A stretch of 6,160 nt of DNA from the NCBI GenBank assembly GCA_002427505.1, contig DIRJ01000017.1, forward strand, positions 3,429 to 9,588. Direction: 5' to 3'. Below, piece after piece: positions 1 through 6,156 of this stretch; the first letter of the stretch is position 1, and each line of letters starts with the position of its first letter. Below the pieces are notes generated by a model. That model had not been told where the DNA came from and did no database searches. It worked only from the letters and a program-made list of their open reading frames with translations. The DNA comes from Mageeibacillus sp. UBA5439. GTDB lineage: Bacteria > Bacillota > Clostridia > Saccharofermentanales > DTU023. A program made the translations under genes and the position numbers.

Positions 1-392
1 TGATGAACTTTTTGCTCTGGTTTGGCAATACGACCATCTTGATTATGGCTGCAGTAATGGGTATCGACGATTCCATTATCGAAGCAGCACAAATTGATGG
101 TGCCGGACCCTGGAAGACTTTCATCCACGTAACATTGCCGTCGATCAGGCCGATTCTCGTCTATGTCATTATCACCTCGATGATTGGCGGTATTCAGATG
201 TTCGATGTGCCGCAGATCCTGACCAACGGACGCGGCGGGCCCAATCGCAGCTCCATGACCCTGATTATGTACCTGAATAATCATCTCTACAGCAAAAACT
301 ACGGTCTGGCCGGTGCTTTGTCCGTGATCCTTTTAATTGCCACATCGCTGCTGAGCCTGATTGTCTATCGAAATCTGACGGAGAAGGAGTAA
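1..392 (+). CDS. CUT1 sugar ABC transporter permease, MalF-like (C-terminal part, 5' truncated by window edge)
   Basis: This is an inner-membrane permease subunit of a carbohydrate ABC importer, pairing with the next gene to form the channel. Only the last ~129 residues are present. The frame is open to the window edge, and full family members are about 290-320 aa, so the ATG at 3 is an internal Met. The cytoplasmic EAA loop that docks on the ATPase is clear: EAAQIDGAG starts at nt 81 and is followed by TLPSIRP, matching the EAA-G-I-LP pattern. A hydrophobic segment precedes the loop, and two follow it (roughly LVYVIITSMIGGI and AGALSVILLIATSLLSLIVY). The motif MFDVPQILTNGRGGPN is typical of MalF-type partners. 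The stop overlaps the ribosome binding site of the next gene, which shows translational coupling in one operon. The transported sugar cannot be read from this fragment. Confidence 0.93.
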   Translation, partial: MNFLLWFGNTTILIMAAVMGIDDSIIEAAQIDGAGPWKTFIHVTLPSIRPILVYVIITSMIGGIQMFDVPQILTNGRGGPNRSSMTLIMYLNNHLYSKNYGLAGALSVILLIATSLLSLIVYRNLTEKE

Positions 393-397
393 TAGCA

Positions 398-1252
398 ATG
401 AGGATTGAACAAGAGATACGCATACGCAAATTTAACAAAGCTTTGATCTATCTGGTCCTGATACTACTGACATTGATCTGCTTGTTTCCCTTCTACCTCC
501 TGATCGTAAACGCGACGCGGGCACACTCAGAAATACAAAAGGGCTTTTCCGCCACTTTTGGCTCCTTCTTCTGGACTAATCTGAAGAATGTTCTGGATAA
601 CAAACAACTACCTGTCCTGAGAGGTATTGTCAACAGTTTTCTCATTGCAGCATCCAGTGCCCTGCTGGCTACATATTTCTCTGCCCTGACAGCCTTCAGC
701 ATTCATGTCTATGATCTCAAGCTGAAACAATTCATTTTTTCTGTCATCTTGCTGATTATGATGATTCCTAATCAGGTCTATGCCCTTGGCTTTGTACGCT
801 GGATGGGAACTTTGGGTCTTATGGACAGCCACATACCTCTGATACTGCCGGCGGTATCCTCGCCGGTCGTCTTTTACTTCATGCTGTCTTACATGCAGAG
901 TAATCTGCCTCTGGCCATGATAGAGGCGGCGCGCATGGACGGCGCCAGTGAATTCAGGATTTTCAACCAGATGGTGCTGCCTATCATGAAACCGGCTATC
1001 GCCGTGCAGGCCATTTTTACCTTTGTCGGTTCCTGGAACAATTATTTTATTCCTTCACTCATCATCAGAACAGCTGACAAAAAGACCCTGCCCATACTGA
1101 TCGCGCAGCTGAGAAGCGCGGATTATCTCAAGTTTGATATGGGGCAGGTTTATATGCTGATCTTTCTCGCCATTATACCGATCCTCATTATCTACATTTT
1201 TCTGTCAAAGTACATTGTACGGGGCGTGGCGGTAGGAGCAGTCAAGGAATAG
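398..1252 (+). CDS. CUT1 sugar ABC transporter permease, MalG-like
   Basis: This is the second transmembrane subunit of the importer, 284 aa, the usual size for MalG-type permeases. There are about six hydrophobic segments, near residues 14-38, 76-98, 110-132, 142-166, 197-218 and 250-275. The cytoplasmic EAA loop runs from E176 (EAARMDGAS) to L194-P195 (MVLPIMKP) and is the coupling helix for the ATPase. WNNYFIPSLI after the loop and the basic N-terminus (RIRK) before the first helix are also typical. The ATG at 398 follows AAGGAG (384-389) with eight bases between, and lies five bases after the upstream stop. The stop is only two bases before the phosphorylase start. Substrate is inferred to be a disaccharide or short oligosaccharide used by the downstream GH94 enzyme; the permease itself does not reveal it. 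Confidence 0.96.
   Translation: MRIEQEIRIRKFNKALIYLVLILLTLICLFPFYLLIVNATRAHSEIQKGFSATFGSFFWTNLKNVLDNKQLPVLRGIVNSFLIAASSALLATYFSALTAFSIHVYDLKLKQFIFSVILLIMMIPNQVYALGFVRWMGTLGLMDSHIPLILPAVSSPVVFYFMLSYMQSNLPLAMIEAARMDGASEFRIFNQMVLPIMKPAIAVQAIFTFVGSWNNYFIPSLIIRTADKKTLPILIAQLRSADYLKFDMGQVYMLIFLAIIPILIIYIFLSKYIVRGVAVGAVKE
841..858 (+). repeat. Near-perfect 18-bp palindrome in the MalG-like permease gene
   Basis: GATACTGCC at 841-849 faces GGCGGTATC at 850-858. Eight of nine pairs are Watson-Crick and the ninth is T opposite G. As RNA it would form a seven-pair stem, including one G-U wobble, with a CCGG loop. It lies within codons for the LPAV segment and may be coincidental. Confidence 0.4.
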
Positions 1253-1254
1253 CT

Positions 1255-3708
1255 ATGAACTACGGTTATTTTGCAAAAGATAAAAGAGAGTATGTCATCA
1301 CCAGACCGGACACTCCGGCTCCGTGGGTTAATTATCTTGGTTCCCCTGAGTATGGTGCCATAATTTCACAAAATGCCGGCGGTTATTCCTTTGTAAAAAG
1401 CGGAGCCCGCGGACGGATCCTGCGTTATCGTTTTAATTATGATGATATGCCCGGCCGCTATATTTACTTGAGAGACGACGACAATGGCGATTACTGGTCT
1501 GCCTCCTGGCAACCGGTGGGCAAGCGGGAGGGTTTTAGGAGTCAGTGCCGCCACGGGCTGGGCTACACTGTGATTGAGTCACAGTGTAGTGAAATTGTCT
1601 CCAGCTGCACTTACTATGTTCCTCGGGGCAAAAGCTACGAAATCTGGCATCAGCGGCTGCAGAATAAGGCGGATCGTGAGCGTCACCTTTCAATCTTTGG
1701 ATATGCGGAGTTCAGTAATCACGGAGACTACGAACAGGATCTGGTCAATCTGCAATATTCGCAGTTTATTTCCAGAACATATTTCGATGAGAACAAAATT
1801 ATTCAGGCGATCAGTGAAGACTCGGATCAAGCGATTTATCGTTTTTTTGCGCTGACGGGAGCGCCCGTCAGCTCTTATTGTGGTGACAGAGAGGCTTTTA
1901 TCGGTGACTACAGATCTTACAGGAACCCTCTGGCTGTGGCTGCAGGTCACTGCACCAATGTGTTGAATTACAATCGAAATTCCTGTGGTGCCCTGCACAC
2001 TGAGCTTAGTTTGCAGCCTGGTGAAGAGAGGGAACTTACCTTTATTCTCGGTCAGCACGATCAGCTGGCGGCAGAGGAGATAGTCCGGCTCTATGAGCAG
2101 GGCCGAAACTGCAGGCGGGAGGATGAAGGCGGTGGTAATGGCCACAGTGGCTGTGCCGAAAACGGACAGGCCTATGGCCTGCCGGGCCGATGCAAGTTTG
2201 ATTTAAAGGAGCTGGACAACTCCTGGCAGTACAATCTGGCAAATTTGCAGGTGGCGACACCGGATGAGGATTTTAATCAGATGGTAAACAGCTGGCTGTC
2301 CTATCAGTGCTTCACAAATTTCACCTGGTCCAGAGCAGCTTCTCTCATTTATTGCGGTCAGAGAGATGGATATGGCTACCGTGACACAGTGCAGGATATC
2401 CAGGGGATTATCCACCTAAGGCCTGATCTTGCACGCGAAAAACTGATCTTCATGCTTTCGGCTCAGCTGTATGAGGGTGCCGGACTTCCTCTGGTCAGCT
2501 TCGATCACTATCCCGGCCGTAACTACGCAGAAGACGCCTTTTCCCACCTGACAGAGAAGGGACAGTCTGCCTGCCGGGCCGATGACACTCTGTGGCTTTT
2601 CCCTACGGTGAGGAAGTATCTAGCAGAGACAGGCGAGCTTGATTTTCTCAGACTGCAGCTTCCCTATGTCAACACAGCTACAGGCACTGTTTACGAACAC
2701 TTAAAACAGGCCATTGCTTTTTCTTTCGCACATCTGGGCAGGAATGGTCTGCCGGCCGGCTTACAGGCTGACTGGAATGATACATTGCATCTGGGTGTAA
2801 AAGGCGAATCAACTTTTGTGGCCTTGCAGCTTTATCTGGCGCTTACGATCATGCAATCTTTTGCCGGAGCTCTGGGCGATAATGCTTATCTGAAATATCT
2901 AAAAGAACAGCAGAGGGATCTGGGCGCAAGAATCGATGAGCTCTGCTTCGAAGGCGACCGCTATATCAGAGGTATCAGCGAAGATGGGCTGCGTATCGGC
3001 TCTAAGTTCAGTTCAGCAGCTAAACTATGGCTCAATCCTCAGAGCTGGGCTGTTGTGTCCGGTTTGACCGACCCGGAAAGAGCGCGGGTTATTTTGGATA
3101 AAGTTTATGAAATGTTGAATGGTGATTATGGTGTGAGTCTGATGGATTCCAGCCTCAAGGATTTAGAATTTGCTGGTGCTCAGGGCAGGATTTATAACGA
3201 CTCCAGTAAAGAAAACGCCGGCATCTTTTTGCAAGCTCAGGGCTGGCTGATTCTGGCAGAAACTCTGCTCGGCCGCGGTGGACGGGCATACAGCTATTTC
3301 ATGGCATCTTCTCCCGCTCACCAAAACGACATAGCTGAGATCAGAGTCATGGAGCCTTATGTTTACGGCCAGTTTGCAGAAGGCTGCTGCAGCCCCCATG
3401 AGGGACGCTCGCATGTTCCCTGGCTTACAGGTACTGCCGCCTCAGTGATGGTCGCTTGTGTTGAGGGTATATTGGGCCTCAGACCGGATCTTGCAGGTAT
3501 CCGCATAGAGCCGGTTATTCCCGGGGGATGGGGTCACTTGAGCATAGATAAGGTTTTCCGCGGCAAAAAGCTGCATATTTGTATAGAAAATAAGGACGGC
3601 AGAGAATCCGGCTACAGGGAAATTTATCTTAATGGTCAGAGCTGGGAGAGTAATTATTTTGCATTTGAACAATTGGATGCTGAGAACGAGATAATTTACA
3701 TAATGTAG
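1255..3708 (+). CDS. GH94 glycoside phosphorylase (chitobiose/cellobionate/cellobiose phosphorylase-like)
   Basis: This cytoplasmic enzyme (817 aa, no signal peptide) is inferred to cleave a beta-linked disaccharide with inorganic phosphate to an alpha-sugar 1-phosphate plus the reducing-end sugar. Its N-terminus (MNYGYFAKDKREYVITRP, later YIYLRDDDNGDYWS) closely resembles diacetylchitobiose phosphorylase as I remember it, which supports the start. Layout: beta-sandwich ~1-280, linker ~281-335, alpha-barrel ~336-745, small C-terminal domain. Recognisable residues, matched to remembered Vibrio ChBP numbering, are R370 (R343, phosphate), R376-D377 (R349-D350, -1 sugar site), W507-D509 (W490-D492; D509 would be the general acid), E653, and T725-G726 (T709-G710, phosphate). 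Two oddities: Q660 sits where ChBP has His644, and a Cys/Gly-rich insert occupies ~286-313. EFSNHGDYEQD, SYCGDR and AQGW recall cellobionate-type members. Specificity is unresolved; family assignment is secure. The RBS is AAGGA at 1244-1248. Confidence 0.95.
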   Translation: MNYGYFAKDKREYVITRPDTPAPWVNYLGSPEYGAIISQNAGGYSFVKSGARGRILRYRFNYDDMPGRYIYLRDDDNGDYWSASWQPVGKREGFRSQCRHGLGYTVIESQCSEIVSSCTYYVPRGKSYEIWHQRLQNKADRERHLSIFGYAEFSNHGDYEQDLVNLQYSQFISRTYFDENKIIQAISEDSDQAIYRFFALTGAPVSSYCGDREAFIGDYRSYRNPLAVAAGHCTNVLNYNRNSCGALHTELSLQPGEERELTFILGQHDQLAAEEIVRLYEQGRNCRREDEGGGNGHSGCAENGQAYGLPGRCKFDLKELDNSWQYNLANLQVATPDEDFNQMVNSWLSYQCFTNFTWSRAASLIYCGQRDGYGYRDTVQDIQGIIHLRPDLAREKLIFMLSAQLYEGAGLPLVSFDHYPGRNYAEDAFSHLTEKGQSACRADDTLWLFPTVRKYLAETGELDFLRLQLPYVNTATGTVYEHLKQAIAFSFAHLGRNGLPAGLQADWNDTLHLGVKGESTFVALQLYLALTIMQSFAGALGDNAYLKYLKEQQRDLGARIDELCFEGDRYIRGISEDGLRIGSKFSSAAKLWLNPQSWAVVSGLTDPERARVILDKVYEMLNGDYGVSLMDSSLKDLEFAGAQGRIYNDSSKENAGIFLQAQGWLILAETLLGRGGRAYSYFMASSPAHQNDIAEIRVMEPYVYGQFAEGCCSPHEGRSHVPWLTGTAASVMVACVEGILGLRPDLAGIRIEPVIPGGWGHLSIDKVFRGKKLHICIENKDGRESGYREIYLNGQSWESNYFAFEQLDAENEIIYIM
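1563..1589 (+). repeat. Perfect 11-bp inverted repeat inside the GH94 gene
   Basis: The left arm CTACACTGTGA (1563-1573) is the exact reverse complement of the right arm TCACAGTGTAG (1579-1589), with a five-base centre TTGAG. In mRNA it would form a strong stem-loop; in DNA it is a 27-bp dyad that could be bound by a dimeric protein. Function is unknown. Confidence 0.7.
1842..1872 (+). other. Slippery-type T7 heptamer followed by a perfect hairpin in the GH94 gene
   Basis: T7 at 1842-1848 is read as (CG)T TTT TTT, which is the X XXY YYZ phase needed for -1 slippage. Two bases later, arms GCTGACGGG (1851-1859) and CCCGTCAGC (1864-1872) form a perfect nine-base stem with loop AGCG. The structure is directly visible; any frameshifting is speculative, and the two-base spacer is shorter than the usual 5-9. 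Confidence 0.35.
2141..2181 (+). repeat. Two short palindromes in the GH94 interdomain insert
   Basis: GCCAC/GTGGC (2141-2151, one-base centre) and CAGGCC/GGCCTG (2167-2181, centre TAT) lie 15 bases apart. Both are within the segment encoding the Cys/Gly-rich insertion, residues ~286-313 of the phosphorylase. They could be the remains of a small palindromic element or chance in GC-rich codons. Confidence 0.35.
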
Positions 3709-3711
3709 ATC

Positions 3712-3715
3712 GAGG
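3712..3715 (+). promoter_or_regulatory. Ribosome binding site deciding the ATPase start
   Basis: GAGG lies six bases before ATG 3722. The in-frame TTG at 3716 directly abuts this sequence and could not use it, so the protein should begin MSGIILKNL. Confidence 0.7.
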
Positions 3716-3721
3716 TTGTTT

Positions 3722-4834
3722 ATGAGTGGGATAATATTAAAAAACTTAAAAAAAGTTTATCCGGGTGATGTTTTGGCCGTGAAAGATTTCTCTCTGGAGA
3801 TCAAGGATAAAGAATTCATCGTCCTGGTAGGTCCTTCAGGTTGTGGAAAGTCTACAGTGCTGCGCATGATTGCCGGTCTGGAAGAGATTTCTGCGGGCGA
3901 AATCTATATTGATGGTGTAATGGTCAATAATATTCTGCCCAAGGATCGGGATATCGCTATGGTTTTTCAGAACTATGCTCTTTATCCTCATATGACAGTA
4001 TATAAAAACCTCGCGTTCGCCCTGCAGCTGCGGAAAATACCTAAGACAGAAATTGATGAACATGTGCGTGAGACAGCCAGTATTCTTGGCCTGGAAGATT
4101 TATTGAAGAGAAAGCCGAAGGCCCTGTCCGGCGGTCAGAGGCAGCGAGTTGCCTTAGGCCGGGCCATGGTGCGGAATCCGAAGGCATTTCTGCTGGATGA
4201 GCCTCTATCAAACCTTGATGCAAAACTGCGTGCAACAACCCGTACCGAAATAAGCAAGCTACACAATAAGCTGCAAACAACCTTTATCTATGTGACGCAT
4301 GATCAGACCGAGGCGATGACAATGGCCGATCGCATTGTGGTCATGAACGCAGGCGATATCATGCAGGTGGGTACACCGCAGGAGCTCTACAACTTTCCGG
4401 ATAATCTTTTTGTTGCCGGTTTTATCGGCACACCACAGATGAATTTTATTGATGCTGTTCTGATCAGGCAGGAGTCAGGATATTTTGTAAAAATTGATCA
4501 GACATTTTTTGCACTGCCGGAGGGAAGGTTTAGACCTGAGATACTGGCACATTTTAATAATAAAGCAGTGGCTTTGGGTGTAAGGTCGGAACATGTTTCA
4601 ATTATCCGGGACAAGGCAAATGTACCCTATCTGGAGGCAAAAGTTGAAGTTGCCGAACATATGGGATCAGAAATTTTTGTCTATATTGACTTCCGGGGCG
4701 AACAAATTATAGCTAAGGTCTGGGGCGACAATAACTTTAGCATGGCTGAAAGCATTAATATTAATTTTGATATGAATAAGATTCAGCTGTTTGATAAAGA
4801 AACCGAAAAATCACTGCTGACATGTGAGATCTGA
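3722..4834 (+). CDS. Sugar ABC transporter ATP-binding protein, MsmK/UgpC/MalK type
   Basis: This 370-aa ATPase would energise the importer encoded upstream. All nucleotide-binding motifs are intact: aromatic Y13 (A-loop), Walker A GPSGCGKST (37-45), Q-loop Q83 in VFQNYALYPHMTV, signature LSGGQRQRV (135-143), Walker B AFLLDEP with D159 and E160, D-loop SNLDAK, and switch His193 in YVTHDQTEAMTMADR. The C-terminal ~130 residues form the TOBE/OB regulatory region typical of this family (GVRSEHVSI, then VEVAEHMGSEIFVYID), and the length is normal. The gene follows the phosphorylase stop by 13 bases. Many CUT1 operons lack an ATPase and share one encoded elsewhere; here it is co-transcribed with the permeases. 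It could also serve other CUT1 importers. ATG 3722 is preferred over TTG 3716 because GAGG at 3712-3715 fits only the former. Confidence 0.96.
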   Translation: MSGIILKNLKKVYPGDVLAVKDFSLEIKDKEFIVLVGPSGCGKSTVLRMIAGLEEISAGEIYIDGVMVNNILPKDRDIAMVFQNYALYPHMTVYKNLAFALQLRKIPKTEIDEHVRETASILGLEDLLKRKPKALSGGQRQRVALGRAMVRNPKAFLLDEPLSNLDAKLRATTRTEISKLHNKLQTTFIYVTHDQTEAMTMADRIVVMNAGDIMQVGTPQELYNFPDNLFVAGFIGTPQMNFIDAVLIRQESGYFVKIDQTFFALPEGRFRPEILAHFNNKAVALGVRSEHVSIIRDKANVPYLEAKVEVAEHMGSEIFVYIDFRGEQIIAKVWGDNNFSMAESININFDMNKIQLFDKETEKSLLTCEI

Positions 4835-4867
4835 GCGGTGCTGCGGTGACCCCCATAAAACTGGACT

Positions 4868-4903
4868 AAAAACAGCGGATGCAAGTTCGCTGTTTTTATT
4901 TTT
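4868..4903 (+). terminator. Rho-independent terminator closing the transporter/phosphorylase operon
   Basis: The arms AAAAACAGCG (4868-4877) and CGCTGTTTTT (4888-4897) pair perfectly over ten bases. The ten bases between can pair further (G-U, A-U, U-G) to leave a GCAA tetraloop at 4881-4884. The T-rich tail TTTTTATTTTT ends at 4903. It begins 34 bases after the ATPase stop. The A-run on the 5' side could make it work in both directions, but no gene is seen on the minus strand here. Confidence 0.88.
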
Positions 4904-5050
4904 AATCTGAAGCTTGCCAGCGCTGCCAGTCTGGGATATCTCTACTGTAGCTTATGTGTTAAATCTGAACTTTGTTACTTTAAGCAATATCTCTGCTTAG
5001 TTAATCTAGTCAGGTATATTACATATTTAACAATAATGGAGGTTTATACT
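4904..5050 (+). promoter_or_regulatory. Intergenic region with candidate promoter and dyads for the nucleoside hydrolase
   Basis: No gene is visible here. The best -10-like hexamer is TATATT at 5015-5020 (five of six to TATAAT), about 30 bases before the start codon; no good -35 is found 16-18 bases upstream. An alternative is TTGCCA (4914-4919), 17 bases, then TATCTC (4937-4942). TAAGCA (4981-4986) and TGCTTA (4994-4999) form a dyad with a seven-base centre that could be an operator just upstream of the first -10. The eight-base word ATATCTCT occurs at 4936 and 4987. The existence of a promoter is inferred from the preceding terminator. Confidence 0.35.
5038..5042 (+). promoter_or_regulatory. 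Ribosome binding site deciding the nucleoside hydrolase start
   Basis: GGAGG is followed by eight bases and ATG 5051. An in-frame ATG at 5036 overlaps this site (its G is the first base of GGAGG) and has no ribosome binding site of its own, so it is rejected as the start. Confidence 0.8.
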
Positions 5051-6142
5051 ATGTCGACAATTGATCACGAAAAGATTGCCGAAGCCCTTCAGTTTCCAGA
5101 AGGAGTTATTGATGTAGTTCTGGATACAGATGCCTACAATGAGGTCGATGACCAGTTTGCGATTTCCTGGGCACTTACTTCTAAGGAGCGCATGAATGTT
5201 CAGGCAGTTTATGCGGCACCATTCTGCTCCCAAGCTATCGCAAAACTTATGACCCCTCCCGGCCAAAAGCCGATCCATCTCACCAAAGAAATGCTAGGAA
5301 GTGAGGTTAATTTCGCAGATACTCCCGAAGAAGGGATGGAGCTGAGTTATCAGGAGATCAAGAAAATTTTTGAACTGTTGGGGGAAGATTCCGACGGGCG
5401 TGTATTCCGTGGCTCACCCACATATATCACAGAAAATTCCGGTAAGCCCGTGGAAAGCGAGGCTGTATACGATCTTATCAAGCGTGCAAAGGCAATGCCT
5501 CAAGGAAAGCGGCTATATGTCCTTGCCTTTGGAGCCATCACCAATGTCGCATCAGCACTAATGATGGAGCCGGACATTGCAGACAAAATCGTAGTCATCT
5601 GGCTAGGCGGCCAACCTCCCTATTTTATGAATGCAGCCGAGTTTAATCTGATGCAAGACATTCCAGCTGCGCAGCATTTGCTCAACTGTGGCGTGCCGCT
5701 GGTTCTGATTCCCTGTCAGGGAGTTGCCTCTCACCTGACACTTACCTTACCGGAAGTGGATACACTGCTGGTGGGAAAGAGCAAGATCGGCAGTTATCTG
5801 GGCCGGATTGTGCGGAAGGCAATTCATCCCGGTGCACCTGTGCGAGCCCACAAAGGAAACACCTGCGGGATGGATGATATGTCGAAAGAATTGGGCACCA
5901 AGTTCCCGACAACCGCAGCCGCTCATTCCAGAGTTATATGGGATATCTCCACGGTCGGCTATCTGATGAACCCCAATTGGAGTATCTCTTCTCTCCAGCC
6001 GTCGCCTGTTTTGGGAGATAATATGGATTGGAGCACTGATACGAGCCGACACCCCATTCGCTTGGTATGCTTCGTAAGCCGAGACTATATCATTGGCGAC
6101 ATGATTGCAAAATTTGAGAAATGGGATTGCTGCGAGGATTAA
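5051..6142 (+). CDS. Nucleoside hydrolase family protein (inosine/uridine-preferring fold, divergent subfamily)
   Basis: This 363-aa protein has the layout of the calcium-dependent nucleoside hydrolases, which split the N-glycosidic bond of ribonucleosides. Visible signatures are an N-terminal Asp cluster DTDAYNEVDDQFA (D25, D27, D33, D34), FGAITNVASAL (T164-N165, normally GPLTN), AEFNLMQDIPAA (E197, N199, D203; ribose-binding strand) and IWDISTVGYL near the C-terminus (W297, D298; normally H-D). The Asp motif is two residues longer than the usual DTDxGxDD, and the catalytic-His position is Trp, so this is not a classical RihA/B/C enzyme. I recall similar DTDxYNExDDQ proteins in anaerobes annotated only as nucleoside hydrolase. 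The true substrate may be a nucleoside or another N- or O-riboside. No signal peptide is seen. ATG 5051 is chosen because GGAGG (5038-5042) lies eight bases upstream. It sits after a terminator, so it is probably transcribed independently. Confidence 0.88.
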   Translation: MSTIDHEKIAEALQFPEGVIDVVLDTDAYNEVDDQFAISWALTSKERMNVQAVYAAPFCSQAIAKLMTPPGQKPIHLTKEMLGSEVNFADTPEEGMELSYQEIKKIFELLGEDSDGRVFRGSPTYITENSGKPVESEAVYDLIKRAKAMPQGKRLYVLAFGAITNVASALMMEPDIADKIVVIWLGGQPPYFMNAAEFNLMQDIPAAQHLLNCGVPLVLIPCQGVASHLTLTLPEVDTLLVGKSKIGSYLGRIVRKAIHPGAPVRAHKGNTCGMDDMSKELGTKFPTTAAAHSRVIWDISTVGYLMNPNWSISSLQPSPVLGDNMDWSTDTSRHPIRLVCFVSRDYIIGDMIAKFEKWDCCED

Positions 6143-6156
6143 AGTCTGAAGTCTGA
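6143..6156 (+). repeat. Short tandem repeat after the nucleoside hydrolase stop
   Basis: AGTCTGA occurs twice in direct succession immediately after the stop codon. The region is cut off by the window end, so whether it belongs to a larger repeat or a terminator cannot be seen. Confidence 0.4.

Noticed and set aside
3..5. ATG at position 3 as the true start of the first permease
   Set aside because: The product would lack most transmembrane segments of a MalF-type permease, and the frame is open to the window edge.
1569..1583. CRP-binding site (TGTGA...TCACA)
   Set aside because: The half-sites are separated by five rather than six bases and lie deep in a coding region, so I report the dyad only as an inverted repeat.
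1690..2145. 151-codon open frame on the minus strand opposite the phosphorylase gene
   Set aside because: It lies wholly within a clear GH94 coding region, has no ribosome binding site I can see, and its translation resembles no family; it is a shadow of the + strand codons.
3716..3721. TTG start giving two extra residues on the ATPase
   Set aside because: The GAGG site directly abuts TTG, leaving no spacing, and family members begin at the ATG.
3748..3755. A7 followed by G near the ATPase start, in slippery phase
   Set aside because: It encodes the ordinary Lys-Lys before the A-loop Tyr, no nearby stem-loop or correctly placed stimulatory Shine-Dalgarno is seen, and a -1 slip would end after a few codons.
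5036..5050. Upstream ATG giving five extra residues on the nucleoside hydrolase
   Set aside because: It overlaps the GGAGG that serves ATG 5051 and has no ribosome binding site of its own.
5747..6052. 101-codon minus-strand open frame opposite the nucleoside hydrolase
   Set aside because: It is fully overlapped by a recognised gene and its translation shows no recognisable motifs.
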